From JBGOUJ01 sp041477005 (GTDB lineage Bacteria; Acidobacteriota; Terriglobia; Bryobacterales; JACQDG01): a stretch of 12,757 nucleotides of DNA. Made by a program: the position numbers and the translations under genes. Below the pieces are notes generated by a model, which saw only the letters and a list, made by a program, of their open reading frames with translations, made no database searches and was not told where the DNA came from. Each line of letters starts with the position of its first letter. Position 1 is the stretch's first letter. This document shows positions 6,313 to 12,740 of this stretch, piece by piece. The stretch covers positions 1 through 12,757 of the forward strand of contig JBGOUJ010000163.1 of the NCBI GenBank assembly GCA_041477005.1, given 5' to 3'.

Positions 6313-6585
6313 CGGCGGAGAGAAAAAGAGATCTTTCTAGCCAGCCCCGGCGAAAAGGAAGTTGGCCTGGGGGAAGGTGTGGACGTCGCCATCGCGGCCG
6401 GCCCCAGCGGCGTGTACGCCGTCTGATCTACACCCACAGGACTGAGGGCCCTCCTGCCGGGGAAGAAGGCATCCATCGCGCTCGCGCCGCAGGGAAAGTT
6501 TCCGAATGTCGTTAACCTCGCGGACGGCCGTGCGCTAGCCGCGTGGGAGGATGACGGCCAGCTCGTCGTTCAGCCAGTCCAGTGA
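6313..6585 (+). pseudogene. 3' remnant of a sialidase/BNR-like beta-propeller gene with an in-frame stop
   Basis: One plus-strand frame reads REKEIFLASPGEKEVGLGEG, VDVAIAAGPSGVYAV, TGA (6424-6426), STPTGLRALLPGKK, SIALAPQGKFPNVVNLADGR, ALAAWEDDGQLVVQPVQ, then TGA at 6583-6585. The text continues smoothly across the first TGA; a TGG (Trp) there would give YAVWS, a typical propeller strand. Repeated 'gVyavW ... lp.G ... p.v..l.dGr.laaWEd.g...v' units are like exo-sialidase/BNR propellers. No start or upstream part exists: the frame is closed by TAA at 6295 and the TA promoter lies there. Hence a dead 3' end. The family assignment is by pattern only. Confidence 0.6.
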
Positions 6586-6652
6586 ACCGGTGCGGGCCAA
6601 TCCCGCCTAAAAGCCAGCCTCCTCATCGGCTCATCGCGAAGTCCGGTGGTCT

Positions 6653-6690
6653 GCCAAGCGGGCAGCGCCCTCCGCCACCACCCGCTTGGC
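6653..6690. terminator. 10-bp perfect inverted repeat, candidate factor-independent 3' hairpin
   Basis: Arms GCCAAGCGGG (6653-6662) and CCCGCTTGGC (6681-6690) enclose an 18-base loop, 17 bases beyond the WxxGxW gene's stop on the minus strand. No T-run follows on either strand, so it may only define or protect a 3' end. Confidence 0.4.
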
Positions 6691-6706
6691 GTCTGGTTAA
6701 CTTCCA

Positions 6707-7012
6707 TCAGCGGCGCCAAAATCCCGAGTAGTAGTGATGCCCGTAGTAGCGGGGAGCCACCCAGTATGCGCGGGCATACGGCGGTCTCGTCCAATAACCG
6801 GCGCGCCAATAGTTGCGCCCGGCCGCTGGATACCAATAGCCGGCGATCCACGTGTAGCCCGGACCCGGTGATGGCGGCACGTACGCGACTACCGGCGGAG
6901 GAGGGGCAACGTAGTAGCCGGGCCCGCCAACACCTATTCCGACGGCGACGTGTACTCCGGCAAACAGCGAGCTTCCAGCCAGCAAGAAAAGGGCAAGCAA
7001 CGTCTTTTTCAT
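6707..7012 (-). CDS. small secreted WxxGxW-repeat (YxWxxGxW) protein
   Basis: 101-residue exported protein. A signal peptide MKKTLLALFLLAGSSLFAG is followed by a Gly/Val stretch (VHVAVGIGVGGPGYYVAPPPPVVAYVPPSPGPG). Aromatic repeats follow: YTWIAGYWYPAAG, YWRAGYWTRPPYARAYWVAPRYYGHHYYSGFWRR. These YxWxxGxW units are the Pfam WXXGXW repeat, found in small envelope proteins of unknown function. ATG 7012 has AGGAGG about 7 bases upstream; a longer in-frame start at 7099 would put 29 unrelated residues before the signal peptide. A sigma-54-like promoter is present upstream, so it may be an envelope-stress or starvation gene (inference). The C-terminal Tyr/Trp/His-rich end is intact. Confidence 0.88.
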   Translation of the reverse strand: MKKTLLALFLLAGSSLFAGVHVAVGIGVGGPGYYVAPPPPVVAYVPPSPGPGYTWIAGYWYPAAGRNYWRAGYWTRPPYARAYWVAPRYYGHHYYSGFWRR

Positions 7013-7082
7013 GGCCTTCCTCCTATGGCGGCTTGGTCGGTGTCCCTTTACGGCTTGCTTACCAGCCGCGCGCCAGGGATAA

Positions 7083-7099
7083 TGCACCTTTCTTGCCAA
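7083..7099 (-). promoter_or_regulatory. candidate sigma-54 (-24/-12) promoter
   Basis: Minus strand TTGGCAAGAAAGGTGCAT holds GG and GC separated by exactly 10 bases, as in the sigma-54 consensus TGGCACG-N4-TTGCA. TGGCA and TGCA match; the C after TGGCA and one T are changed. Transcription would start near 7070, about 58 bases before the WxxGxW gene's ATG. Confidence 0.45.
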
Positions 7100-7152
7100 C
7101 CGGAATCTTGCCTGAATTGAACAGCTTAGCTACATTGGGGCGTGCGACGCCG

Positions 7153-7206
7153 GTGGTCGATTTCCACCACTATTGGCCAATTGCGGCCATCAGCTCACGG
7201 ACGTGA
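7153..7206. promoter_or_regulatory. cluster of three dyads upstream of the sigma-54-like promoter
   Basis: Three inverted repeats lie in 54 bases between the dehydrogenase stop and the sigma-54-like promoter: GTGGT/ACCAC (7153-7157, 7166-7170), the perfect palindrome ATTGGCCAAT (7172-7181), and TCACG/CGTGA (7195-7199, 7202-7206). At about 80-135 bases upstream of the predicted start they would suit enhancer-binding-protein sites. They could instead be part of the dehydrogenase operon's 3' end. Confidence 0.3.
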
Positions 7207-7242
7207 ATTTGCGGCGAAGATTCCGCCGCGGAAGCCGGTCGA

Positions 7243-8931
7243 TCAGTTCGGACGAACGTCGCCCCGCATCGGGCCGCGCTTTGTTGCTTCGCCCGGAGAC
7301 GCCTTGGAGGCGGCAGCCTTGACGGGCGCGGGCTTGGCCTGCGCCGGCGGCGCCGCGCCCGGCAGCGCGAAGGTCATCATCGACCCTCCCGCGGCCACCG
7401 CCACGTACTGCTTCCCATCCAGCAGGTAAGTGATCGGCGGCGCAATCACCGTACCACCGGTTTGAAACTTCCACAGCGCCTTGCCGGTCTTGGCGTCGAG
7501 AGCCATGAAATAGCCCTCGCGGTCCCCGGCGAAGACCAGCCCCCCGGCCGTGGTCAGCATCCCGCTCGTCGGCGGCGTGACCATCTCGAATTTCCACTTG
7601 GTCTCGCCGCTCGACGGGTCGAGCGCCAGCACCGCGCCGGTATTTGGCTCGGTCGGCAGGTTACCGGTCGTGCTCGCCTGATACCACTGCCCCTCGTGAA
7701 ACTCCTGGGTGGTCTTGTAGTAGATCTGGCAGCCCTCGGCGGTGCCGAAATAGTACAGACCGGTCTGCGGGCTGAAGGCCGTGGCCTGCCAGTTGTGGCC
7801 GCCCCCGATTCCCGGGCAGGACTTGTTCCCTTCCTCGGTCGGATCTTGACCGGAGATCAGAATGGGCCGGCCGTCGGGGCCGATTCCATCGGCCCAGGTC
7901 ACCTTGGTGTAGGCCTTGGCATAGAGCAGCTTGCCGGTGGCCCGGTCGAGCGCATAGAAGAACCCGTTGCGGTTGGCCTGGATCACCGCCTTCACCTTGC
8001 GGCCTTTCCAGGTGAAGTCCGCCAGCACCGGATCGCTGATGGCGTCCCAATCGTGGACGTCGTGCGGGGTCATCTGGTAATGCCATTTGAGCTTGCCGGT
8101 ATCGGCATCGAGCGCCACCACGCTGCACGTGTAGAGGTTGTCGCCCGGCCGCACGTCGCCATCCATGTCCGGCCCCGGGTTTCCCGTCCCCCAATAGGTC
8201 AGGTTCAGCTCGGGATCGTAGGTGCCGGTCACCCAGGTCGAGCCGCCACCCCGCTGCCAGGCGCTGCCGTTCCAGCTTTTCCCGCCCGGATCGTCGGGGC
8301 CGGCCACGGTCCAGAACCGCCACGCCCGCTTGCCTGTGTCGACGTCATAGGCATCGACGAAGCCGCGCACGCCGAACTCCGCCCCGGCGATTCCCAGGAT
8401 CACCTTGTTCTTCACCACCAGCGGCGCGACCGTCGCGCTGTAGCCTTTCTTGATATCGTCGATCTCGGTTTCCCACAGCACGGCGCCGGTCTTGGCGTCC
8501 ATGGCCACGAGCTTGGACTCCAGGTTCACCTTGAAAAGCTTCTGCCCCAGCGCCGCAAAGCCGCGATTCACCTGCCCGCAGCAGATGCTCACCCCCGGCG
8601 GCAGCGCCTTGTAGTAATGCCAGATGGGCCGGCCCGTCAGCAGGTCCAGGCCGTAAGCGTGGTTCGTCGGGCCGGTGACGTACATCATCCGGTCATAGAC
8701 CAGCGGCGTCGTCTCGACCTTTCCCAGGATGCCTAGCTGGAACACCCATCGCGGCGCCAGTTGCGCCACGTTGCCGGCGTTGATCTGGCGCAGCTCGCTG
8801 TAGCGCCAGCCGTAGTGATTCTTCCCGTAGGTGGTCCACGTCTCGGGATCGTTGTGGTTCATCTCCGCCGCCGGCATCCCGGTCCCAACCAGTGCGCTCG
8901 CCAACACGAACACCGCAGCCCAGCGTTTCAT
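7243..8931 (-). CDS. PQQ-dependent alcohol/sugar dehydrogenase (quinoprotein beta-propeller)
   Basis: 562-residue periplasmic quinoprotein oxidising an alcohol or related substrate with PQQ and passing electrons to cytochrome c. Signal peptide MKRWAAVFVLASALVGTGMPAAE. Propeller W-motifs with DA(K)TGxxLW recur (DLLTGRPIWHY, DAKTGAVLWE, DVDTGKRAWRF, DADTGKLKWHY, DAKTGKALWKF). Active-site marks: vicinal C117-C118 (SICCG), Ca ligands E185 (GAEFGVRGF) and N251 (YWGTGNPGPD), and the catalytic-type Asp296 (HDVHDWDAIS). The residue two after it is Ile, not Asp, so lanthanide use is unlikely. There is no fused cytochrome domain; residues 525-562 form an Ala/Pro/Lys-rich tail. The start overlaps the upstream cytochrome's stop by 4 bases (ATGA), giving translational coupling. 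Substrate unknown. Confidence 0.94.
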   Translation of the reverse strand: MKRWAAVFVLASALVGTGMPAAEMNHNDPETWTTYGKNHYGWRYSELRQINAGNVAQLAPRWVFQLGILGKVETTPLVYDRMMYVTGPTNHAYGLDLLTGRPIWHYYKALPPGVSICCGQVNRGFAALGQKLFKVNLESKLVAMDAKTGAVLWETEIDDIKKGYSATVAPLVVKNKVILGIAGAEFGVRGFVDAYDVDTGKRAWRFWTVAGPDDPGGKSWNGSAWQRGGGSTWVTGTYDPELNLTYWGTGNPGPDMDGDVRPGDNLYTCSVVALDADTGKLKWHYQMTPHDVHDWDAISDPVLADFTWKGRKVKAVIQANRNGFFYALDRATGKLLYAKAYTKVTWADGIGPDGRPILISGQDPTEEGNKSCPGIGGGHNWQATAFSPQTGLYYFGTAEGCQIYYKTTQEFHEGQWYQASTTGNLPTEPNTGAVLALDPSSGETKWKFEMVTPPTSGMLTTAGGLVFAGDREGYFMALDAKTGKALWKFQTGGTVIAPPITYLLDGKQYVAVAAGGSMMTFALPGAAPPAQAKPAPVKAAASKASPGEATKRGPMRGDVRPN

Positions 8932-9704
8932 CGCTTTTCCTCCCCGCGCAGGCTCACCAGATACGCCAGCAAATCGTTCAGCTCTGAGTCGCCGAAGGTG
9001 CTCTTGTAATCCGGCATCATCGATTTGAACTCTCGCTTCATCGAGGCTACCTGGTCTTTGTCAAACGAGTAGTAATTCCCGTTGACATCCATCAACTGCG
9101 CCGAAAAATTGTCGAATCCGCGTTGCACCCCGACGATCTTTTTTCCGCCCTTGGTTACCACGGTGACGGCGTTGAAGCCGGGCGTCAGGTCGGCGTTGGG
9201 ATCGACAATCGATTCCCGCAGGTAGGCCAGACTGCGCTGCCGGCCGATCGAGGTCAGGTCCGGCCCCATGCGTCCTCCCTGCCCCTGGACGGTATGGCAC
9301 TGCCCGCACTGCCCCTTGGCCCAAAACAGCTTCAGCCCCCGCTCCCGATCGCCGGTCACCTTCTCGACATCCTTACGCGCCACCGACCGGATGTAGGACA
9401 CCAAGCGCCAGACGTTCTCGTCGCCCAGCCGGGTCAGGAAGTCGGCCATCTCGGTGCCCTGGGCGCCGTTGGCGATCACGTTGTAAACGTCCGCGTCCGC
9501 GTCGCCGACCGATAATGTTCCCCGGGTCAGATCCGGACCTCGCCCGCCCTCGGCATGGATCCCGTGGCAAGGCGAGCACATGATTCGGAAAAGCGGCCGT
9601 CCGTCCTTGCCCGCTTGCGGATCGTCAGCAAACGGATTCTTCATCGGCGCCTGCCCCGCGCAGACACCGGCCAGGACCAGCCAAAGCACCCAACCAGTTC
9701 TCAT
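8928..9704 (-). CDS. exported dihaem cytochrome c, partner of the PQQ dehydrogenase
   Basis: 258 residues with signal peptide MRTGWVLWLVLAGVCAGQAP. Domain 1 (about 33-110) has haem site CSPCH (43-47) and probable axial Met86 (GTEMADFL). Domain 2 (about 118-255) has CGQCH (133-137), GPDLTSIGRQRS, YLRESIVDPNADLTPGFNAVTVVTKGG, GVQRGFDNFSAQLMD and MMPDYKS (axial Met229 or Met230), with a closing LNDLLAYLVSL helix. Domain 2 follows the putative haem-binding domain pattern (TIGR02603-like) common in Planctomycetes and Acidobacteriota. It is cotranscribed with and coupled to the dehydrogenase, so it likely accepts its electrons and hands them to an oxidase. ATG 9704 is preceded by GAGGGG. Complete in length. 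Confidence 0.93.
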   Translation of the reverse strand: MRTGWVLWLVLAGVCAGQAPMKNPFADDPQAGKDGRPLFRIMCSPCHGIHAEGGRGPDLTRGTLSVGDADADVYNVIANGAQGTEMADFLTRLGDENVWRLVSYIRSVARKDVEKVTGDRERGLKLFWAKGQCGQCHTVQGQGGRMGPDLTSIGRQRSLAYLRESIVDPNADLTPGFNAVTVVTKGGKKIVGVQRGFDNFSAQLMDVNGNYYSFDKDQVASMKREFKSMMPDYKSTFGDSELNDLLAYLVSLRGEEKR

Positions 9705-9738
9705 ACCACCCCTCGTATTGGAGCCTCCCTATGATACC

Positions 9739-9856
9739 GGAGAATTGAGGAATTGAGGAATTGACGAATGGAGGAATGAAAACGCTCCGCCGAGGCGACC
9801 TGGCCTGTGGGTTCTTTTCATTCCTCAATTTCTCCATTCCTCAATTTCTCATTCGC
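9739..9856. repeat. long imperfect inverted repeat made of GAATTGAG-type units
   Basis: Left arm (about 9739-9782) is a run of 8-base units GAATTGAG, GAATTGAG, GAATTGAC, GAATGGAG, GAATGAAA. Right arm (9815-9856) is its imperfect inverse, with TTTTCATTCC at 9815-9824 exactly matching GGAATGAAAA at 9773-9782. A GC-rich loop of 32 bases lies between. It lies between the minus-strand lipoprotein gene and the cytochrome operon and overlaps the latter's promoter region. It could act as a transcription stop or a mobile-hairpin-type repeat. Confidence 0.6.
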
Positions 9857-10202
9857 CCCCGCGGCCTTCCCACCCTTTGCCGCGCCGCTCGAAGAGCACG
9901 GTCACCGTGGCCCACTCCATTTGTTGGATGCGATCCAGATAGGTTAGCCGCACTTCGTATTCAAAACCGCTGCCGGCGCGCCGCCGCGCCCGAATCTCGC
10001 TGGAGATCAGCCGCGGCGTAGCCGTCCCTCCGCCGGTGAACTGGATGCCGGAAACGGATTCGCCCCGCACCGCCCGCTCGAACAGCGATTCGGCCGCCCT
10101 CTTCACCATGTCCGCTGCGGGCGCGTCCGCGTTGCGGCAGCCGGCCAGCGCCACGGCCAGCAACAGGAACATTCTCCGAGCCATCATTTCCCGCTGCCTC
10201 AT
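9849..10202 (-). CDS. small lipoprotein of unknown function
   Basis: 117 residues with lipoprotein signal MMARRMFLLLAVALAGCRNAD (lipobox LAGC), so it is likely anchored in the envelope. The mature part has a helix (DMVKRAAESLFERAVRGE), then a beta-rich portion (SGIQFTGGGTATPRLISSEIRARRRAGSGFEYEVRLTYLDRIQQMEWATVTVLFERRGKGW). It may be an NTF2/cystatin-like small domain, but I do not recognise the family. Two in-frame starts exist, ATG 10202 and ATG 10187, each in one copy of a 15-base tandem duplication. The first overlaps the nucleoside hydrolase stop as ATGA; the second gives the more usual lipoprotein signal length. Translationally coupled to the hydrolase. Its 3' end reaches the inverted repeat. 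Confidence 0.7.
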   Translation of the reverse strand: MRQREMMARRMFLLLAVALAGCRNADAPAADMVKRAAESLFERAVRGESVSGIQFTGGGTATPRLISSEIRARRRAGSGFEYEVRLTYLDRIQQMEWATVTVLFERRGKGWEGRGGE

Positions 10203-10213
10203 TTCCCGCTCCC
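10184..10213 (-). repeat. 15-bp tandem duplication carrying two alternative starts and a stop
   Basis: Copies 10184-10198 and 10199-10213 differ at one base (GGCAGCGGGAAATGA and GGGAGCGGGAAATGA on the minus strand). Each holds a GCGGGAA ribosome-binding-like stretch and an ATGA. The outer one is the hydrolase stop plus lipoprotein start. Fifteen bases keep the frame, so both ATGs begin the same lipoprotein. Confidence 0.8.
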
Positions 10214-11206
10214 GCGCAGAATCTCGACCACCGCCTCCATGGGCAAGGCGCCGGGACGAATCCCCAGCGCGACCCGAATCGGCCCGTGGCCTGCGGGTGA
10301 CTCCACAATCTTGCCGTCGGAGGCGACCTTCAGCCGCAGCGTCTCAAAGGAAAATAGCTCCGGCTGCAGCAAGGCGAGCGCCGCCCCCCCATCCCACAGA
10401 TAGTATTCCGTCCCGGCCACGATTTCGTTCAGAGCCAGGCTCAAAAGCTCACCGGCCTGCCGCGCTGGACCGCTGGGACTCGCCAGCAGGCGTGCGACGA
10501 GCCTCGGGGTCACCGGGAGGTGATTGGTGGCGTCGAGGGGGATCAGCTCGATGCGCAACCCGCGCTCGGCCCAGGCAAAAACAGCATCGGCCGCTTCCGG
10601 ATCGACGAAGATGTTGTACTCGGCCCGGCCATCGGAGGTGTTCCCCGCTACGCGGACCGCCCCACCCATAACAACCAGCCTGGCGATGCGCGAGGCTACG
10701 TCCGGTTGCTCCCGCAGCAGTGCGGCGATGTTGGTGAGCGGCCCGGTGGCGAGCAAATCGATCTTCTGGGAGCGCGAGGATGCGAGCAAGCGGGCCAGCA
10801 CCGTAACGGCGTCGCCGTCCGCCGGCCGGCCTGCCCGTTGTCCGGCAAACGCCGGAAGCTTCGCGACCTCCGCCGCTCGCGCCCGCCACGCCGCCGGGAA
10901 CTCGTTCTTGCCTCGCAGCGAGGGCCCAGGAACCCCAATGGGGACCGCCGGCCCGTAGGTCGCGAGCAACCGCTCTGTTGCCTCCAGCGCCGCCTGTGGG
11001 TAGGAGTTCCCGAAGGCAATGGTGACGCCGCGCAGCCGCTGGCCCGAAGCGAGAACCATCACCATGGCCACGTAGTCATCGGCGCCCCCATCATGGTCCA
11101 GGATCACGCCGCCTCGCCCGCAGCCGCCCAGAGCGAGCAGCGCCGCGAGCAAAGTCGCAGGCGCCACGAGCGGAGCTATCCTGCATTCTCCAGACCCGAC
11201 GCGCAT
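10199..11206 (-). CDS. inosine/uridine-preferring nucleoside hydrolase-like lipoprotein
   Basis: 335 residues from ATG 11206 (a GTG at 11218 is an alternative). Nucleoside hydrolases cleave the N-glycosidic bond of ribonucleosides using a Ca-bound water. The N-terminal signal APLVAPATLLAALLALGGC has a lipobox with Cys29, so the enzyme is envelope-anchored and perhaps scavenges nucleosides. The Ca-binding motif is VILDHDGGADDYVA (34-47; family DxDxGxDDA). LLATGPLTNIAALL (151-164), VVMGGA (178-183) and AEYNIFVDPEAADAVF (195-210) follow the family order. At the position of the usual His-Asp near the C-terminus it has Trp271-Asp272 (LWDGGAALALLQPEL): the Ca-ligand Asp stays but the His is replaced. 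This may alter base preference or leave a different glycosidase role. Coupled to the lipoprotein downstream. Confidence 0.88.
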   Translation of the reverse strand: MRVGSGECRIAPLVAPATLLAALLALGGCGRGGVILDHDGGADDYVAMVMVLASGQRLRGVTIAFGNSYPQAALEATERLLATYGPAVPIGVPGPSLRGKNEFPAAWRARAAEVAKLPAFAGQRAGRPADGDAVTVLARLLASSRSQKIDLLATGPLTNIAALLREQPDVASRIARLVVMGGAVRVAGNTSDGRAEYNIFVDPEAADAVFAWAERGLRIELIPLDATNHLPVTPRLVARLLASPSGPARQAGELLSLALNEIVAGTEYYLWDGGAALALLQPELFSFETLRLKVASDGKIVESPAGHGPIRVALGIRPGALPMEAVVEILRGSGK

Positions 11207-11378
11207 GGTTTCCAGCACCTATCATAGAGGAAGAAACAGCAACCCTGTCTGGCGGCCACCGGCCCCTCCACCAGGTCGAAGAAGCCCGCCCCGATCACCA
11301 CCAGCCCGGCGGCCCCACGCGGGCGACGTTAAGGCTGGGCCGGTATTTTGCAGTCTTTGCGACGCGATCTGCGCGTGC

Positions 11379-11399
11379 GTATCGCATTTAGTGCGATGC
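11379..11399. terminator. weak hairpin downstream of the radical SAM gene
   Basis: ATCGCA (11381-11386) and TGCGAT (11392-11397) form a 6-bp stem, extendable by two positions with one mismatch, about 10 bases after the radical SAM stop on the minus strand. No T-run follows. The spacer 11221-11378 around it holds no supported gene. Confidence 0.3.
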
Positions 11400-11407
11400 G
11401 GCGACCC

Positions 11408-12583
11408 CTACGAAGGGTTGGTGCCGCAGGCCACGCCCCGCGCCAGGATCTTTTCCACCTCCGGTTTCAGCTTGGGGATGGCCTTGGCGTAAATGGCCTT
11501 GTAGGAAGCGCAGAAGTAATCGAGGTCCTCGAAGCGCTTGTAGCGGCCGTGGCGGAGCTTGGGGCAGCCGCCTTTGCAGACATCGTAAAACTCGCAGACC
11601 TGGCACTCCGGGTGAGGAACGGTCTTCTTCGCCGCGAAGCTGTAGCGCTGCTGGCGGCGGGAAATCTCGGCGAAGGAATCGACGTTGATGTTCCCCAGCT
11701 TCCAGCTTTTCTCCACGAAGAAGTCGCAGGGATAGACGTCGCCGTTGTACTCGACCACGCAATAGCTGTCGCAGGTTTCGTGCATGGTGCAGTTGCCGGG
11801 TTTCATGCCCGCCAGCGCTTCGGCTATGTTGTCGAAGAAGCGGATGCGGACCTTCTTGCGGTCGGGCCACCACAGGTCGAACGTCTGGCAAAGGAACCGG
11901 CCGTATTCCTCGGGCGTGATCGTGTAGGGCTGCGGCAAACCCAAGCCGTCGAACTCGGCCAACGGGATGTACTGGATGTGCTCGACCCCGAGGCCCCGGA
12001 AGAATTTGTATAGCTCGGCGGCGTGCCCCGCGTTGGCCTTGCTGAGCACGCAAAGGATGTTGAATTCGACCTTGTTTTTCTGGAGCAGCTCGATGCCCTG
12101 CATGACTTTTTGGAACGTGGGCTTGCGCTGCTTGTTGTAGCGGTACTTGTCGTGCAGCTCCGCGGGGCCGTCCAGGCTCACGCCGAGCAGGAAGTGGTAC
12201 TCGCGGAAGAGATTACACCAGCGCTCGTCGAGCAGCGTGGCATTGGTTTGCAGCGCGTTGCTCACCAGTTGGCCGTCGCGCCCGCACCGCCGTTGGAGCT
12301 CGACCACCCGCTCGAAAAACGCCGCGCCGGCCAGGGTCGGCTCGCCCCCCTGCCAGGCGAAGACGCTCCGCGGATAGGAATAAAACAGGAAGCCGTCGAC
12401 CAGGCGCTCGAGCGTTTCCTCAGTCATCCGGCGGCCCGGTAATTCCTTATAAGGGTCGGCTTCCCGATCCAGGTAAAAACAGTATTCGCAATCGAGGTTG
12501 CAGACTGCCGACGCCGGCTTGATGAGCAAGGAATGGATGCGCGGCGTCGACCCCAGAACCGGAAGCACACTCCCATTCCCCAC
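11408..12583 (-). CDS. anaerobic sulfatase-maturating enzyme (radical SAM/SPASM formylglycine-generating)
   Basis: 391 residues. anSMEs convert an active-site Cys or Ser of sulfatases to formylglycine without oxygen, in the cytoplasm, using S-adenosylmethionine and three 4Fe-4S clusters. The radical SAM motif is CNLDCEYC (C28, C32, C35), followed by AWQGGEPTL (77-84), SNALQTN and GVSLDGP. The SPASM domain has C265, C271, C286, C327, C330, C336, C340 and C358. Asp287 in YPCDFFV matches the proposed catalytic Asp of the Clostridium enzyme. Length is normal. The start is GTG 12583 with a weak ribosome site; GTG 12568 is possible. Everything before IHSLLIKPAS may vary. No sulfatase lies in the window, so its client is elsewhere, or this member modifies another protein. 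Confidence 0.92.
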   Translation of the reverse strand: MGNGSVLPVLGSTPRIHSLLIKPASAVCNLDCEYCFYLDREADPYKELPGRRMTEETLERLVDGFLFYSYPRSVFAWQGGEPTLAGAAFFERVVELQRRCGRDGQLVSNALQTNATLLDERWCNLFREYHFLLGVSLDGPAELHDKYRYNKQRKPTFQKVMQGIELLQKNKVEFNILCVLSKANAGHAAELYKFFRGLGVEHIQYIPLAEFDGLGLPQPYTITPEEYGRFLCQTFDLWWPDRKKVRIRFFDNIAEALAGMKPGNCTMHETCDSYCVVEYNGDVYPCDFFVEKSWKLGNINVDSFAEISRRQQRYSFAAKKTVPHPECQVCEFYDVCKGGCPKLRHGRYKRFEDLDYFCASYKAIYAKAIPKLKPEVEKILARGVACGTNPS

Positions 12584-12610
12584 GCCGCGAGTTTACCACG
12601 CGTAGGCCAG

Positions 12611-12740
12611 GGAGAGGCCGGACGGGGAGAGGAGGGATGGGAGATGGGGGTTGGGGGAGAGGGAGAGAGGGTGAGAGCGGGAGAGGGAGTGAGTAGAGAT
12701 CCCGAGAGGGGAAAAGAGAGACGTGGTAGGAGAGACGCCC
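12611..12740 (+). repeat. purine-rich low-complexity tract with G-quadruplex potential
   Basis: About 130 bases of nearly uninterrupted G/A on the plus strand, beyond the radical SAM gene's 5' end. GGG runs at 12634-12636, 12639-12641, 12646-12650 and 12653-12657 are separated by loops of 2-4 bases, a strong four-run quadruplex pattern. GAGAG repeats around them could also form a triplex. No ORF is supported here. Confidence 0.6.

Noticed and set aside
9739..9856. Short repeats that might suggest a CRISPR array
   Set aside because: Units are 8 bases, contiguous and inverted around a centre; there are no spacers of regular length.
10520..11227. Plus-strand open frame of 235 codons
   Set aside because: Antisense to the nucleoside hydrolase, which has clear family motifs.
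11221..11378. Minus-strand open text (AAGLVVIGAGFFDLVEGP) upstream of the nucleoside hydrolase
   Set aside because: No start codon or ribosome site, bounded by a TAA close upstream, and no recognisable family; probably chance in GC-rich DNA.
11388..12053. 221-codon open frames on both strands within the radical SAM gene
   Set aside because: Out-of-frame readings of the anSME gene, whose cluster-binding Cys motifs fix the true frame.
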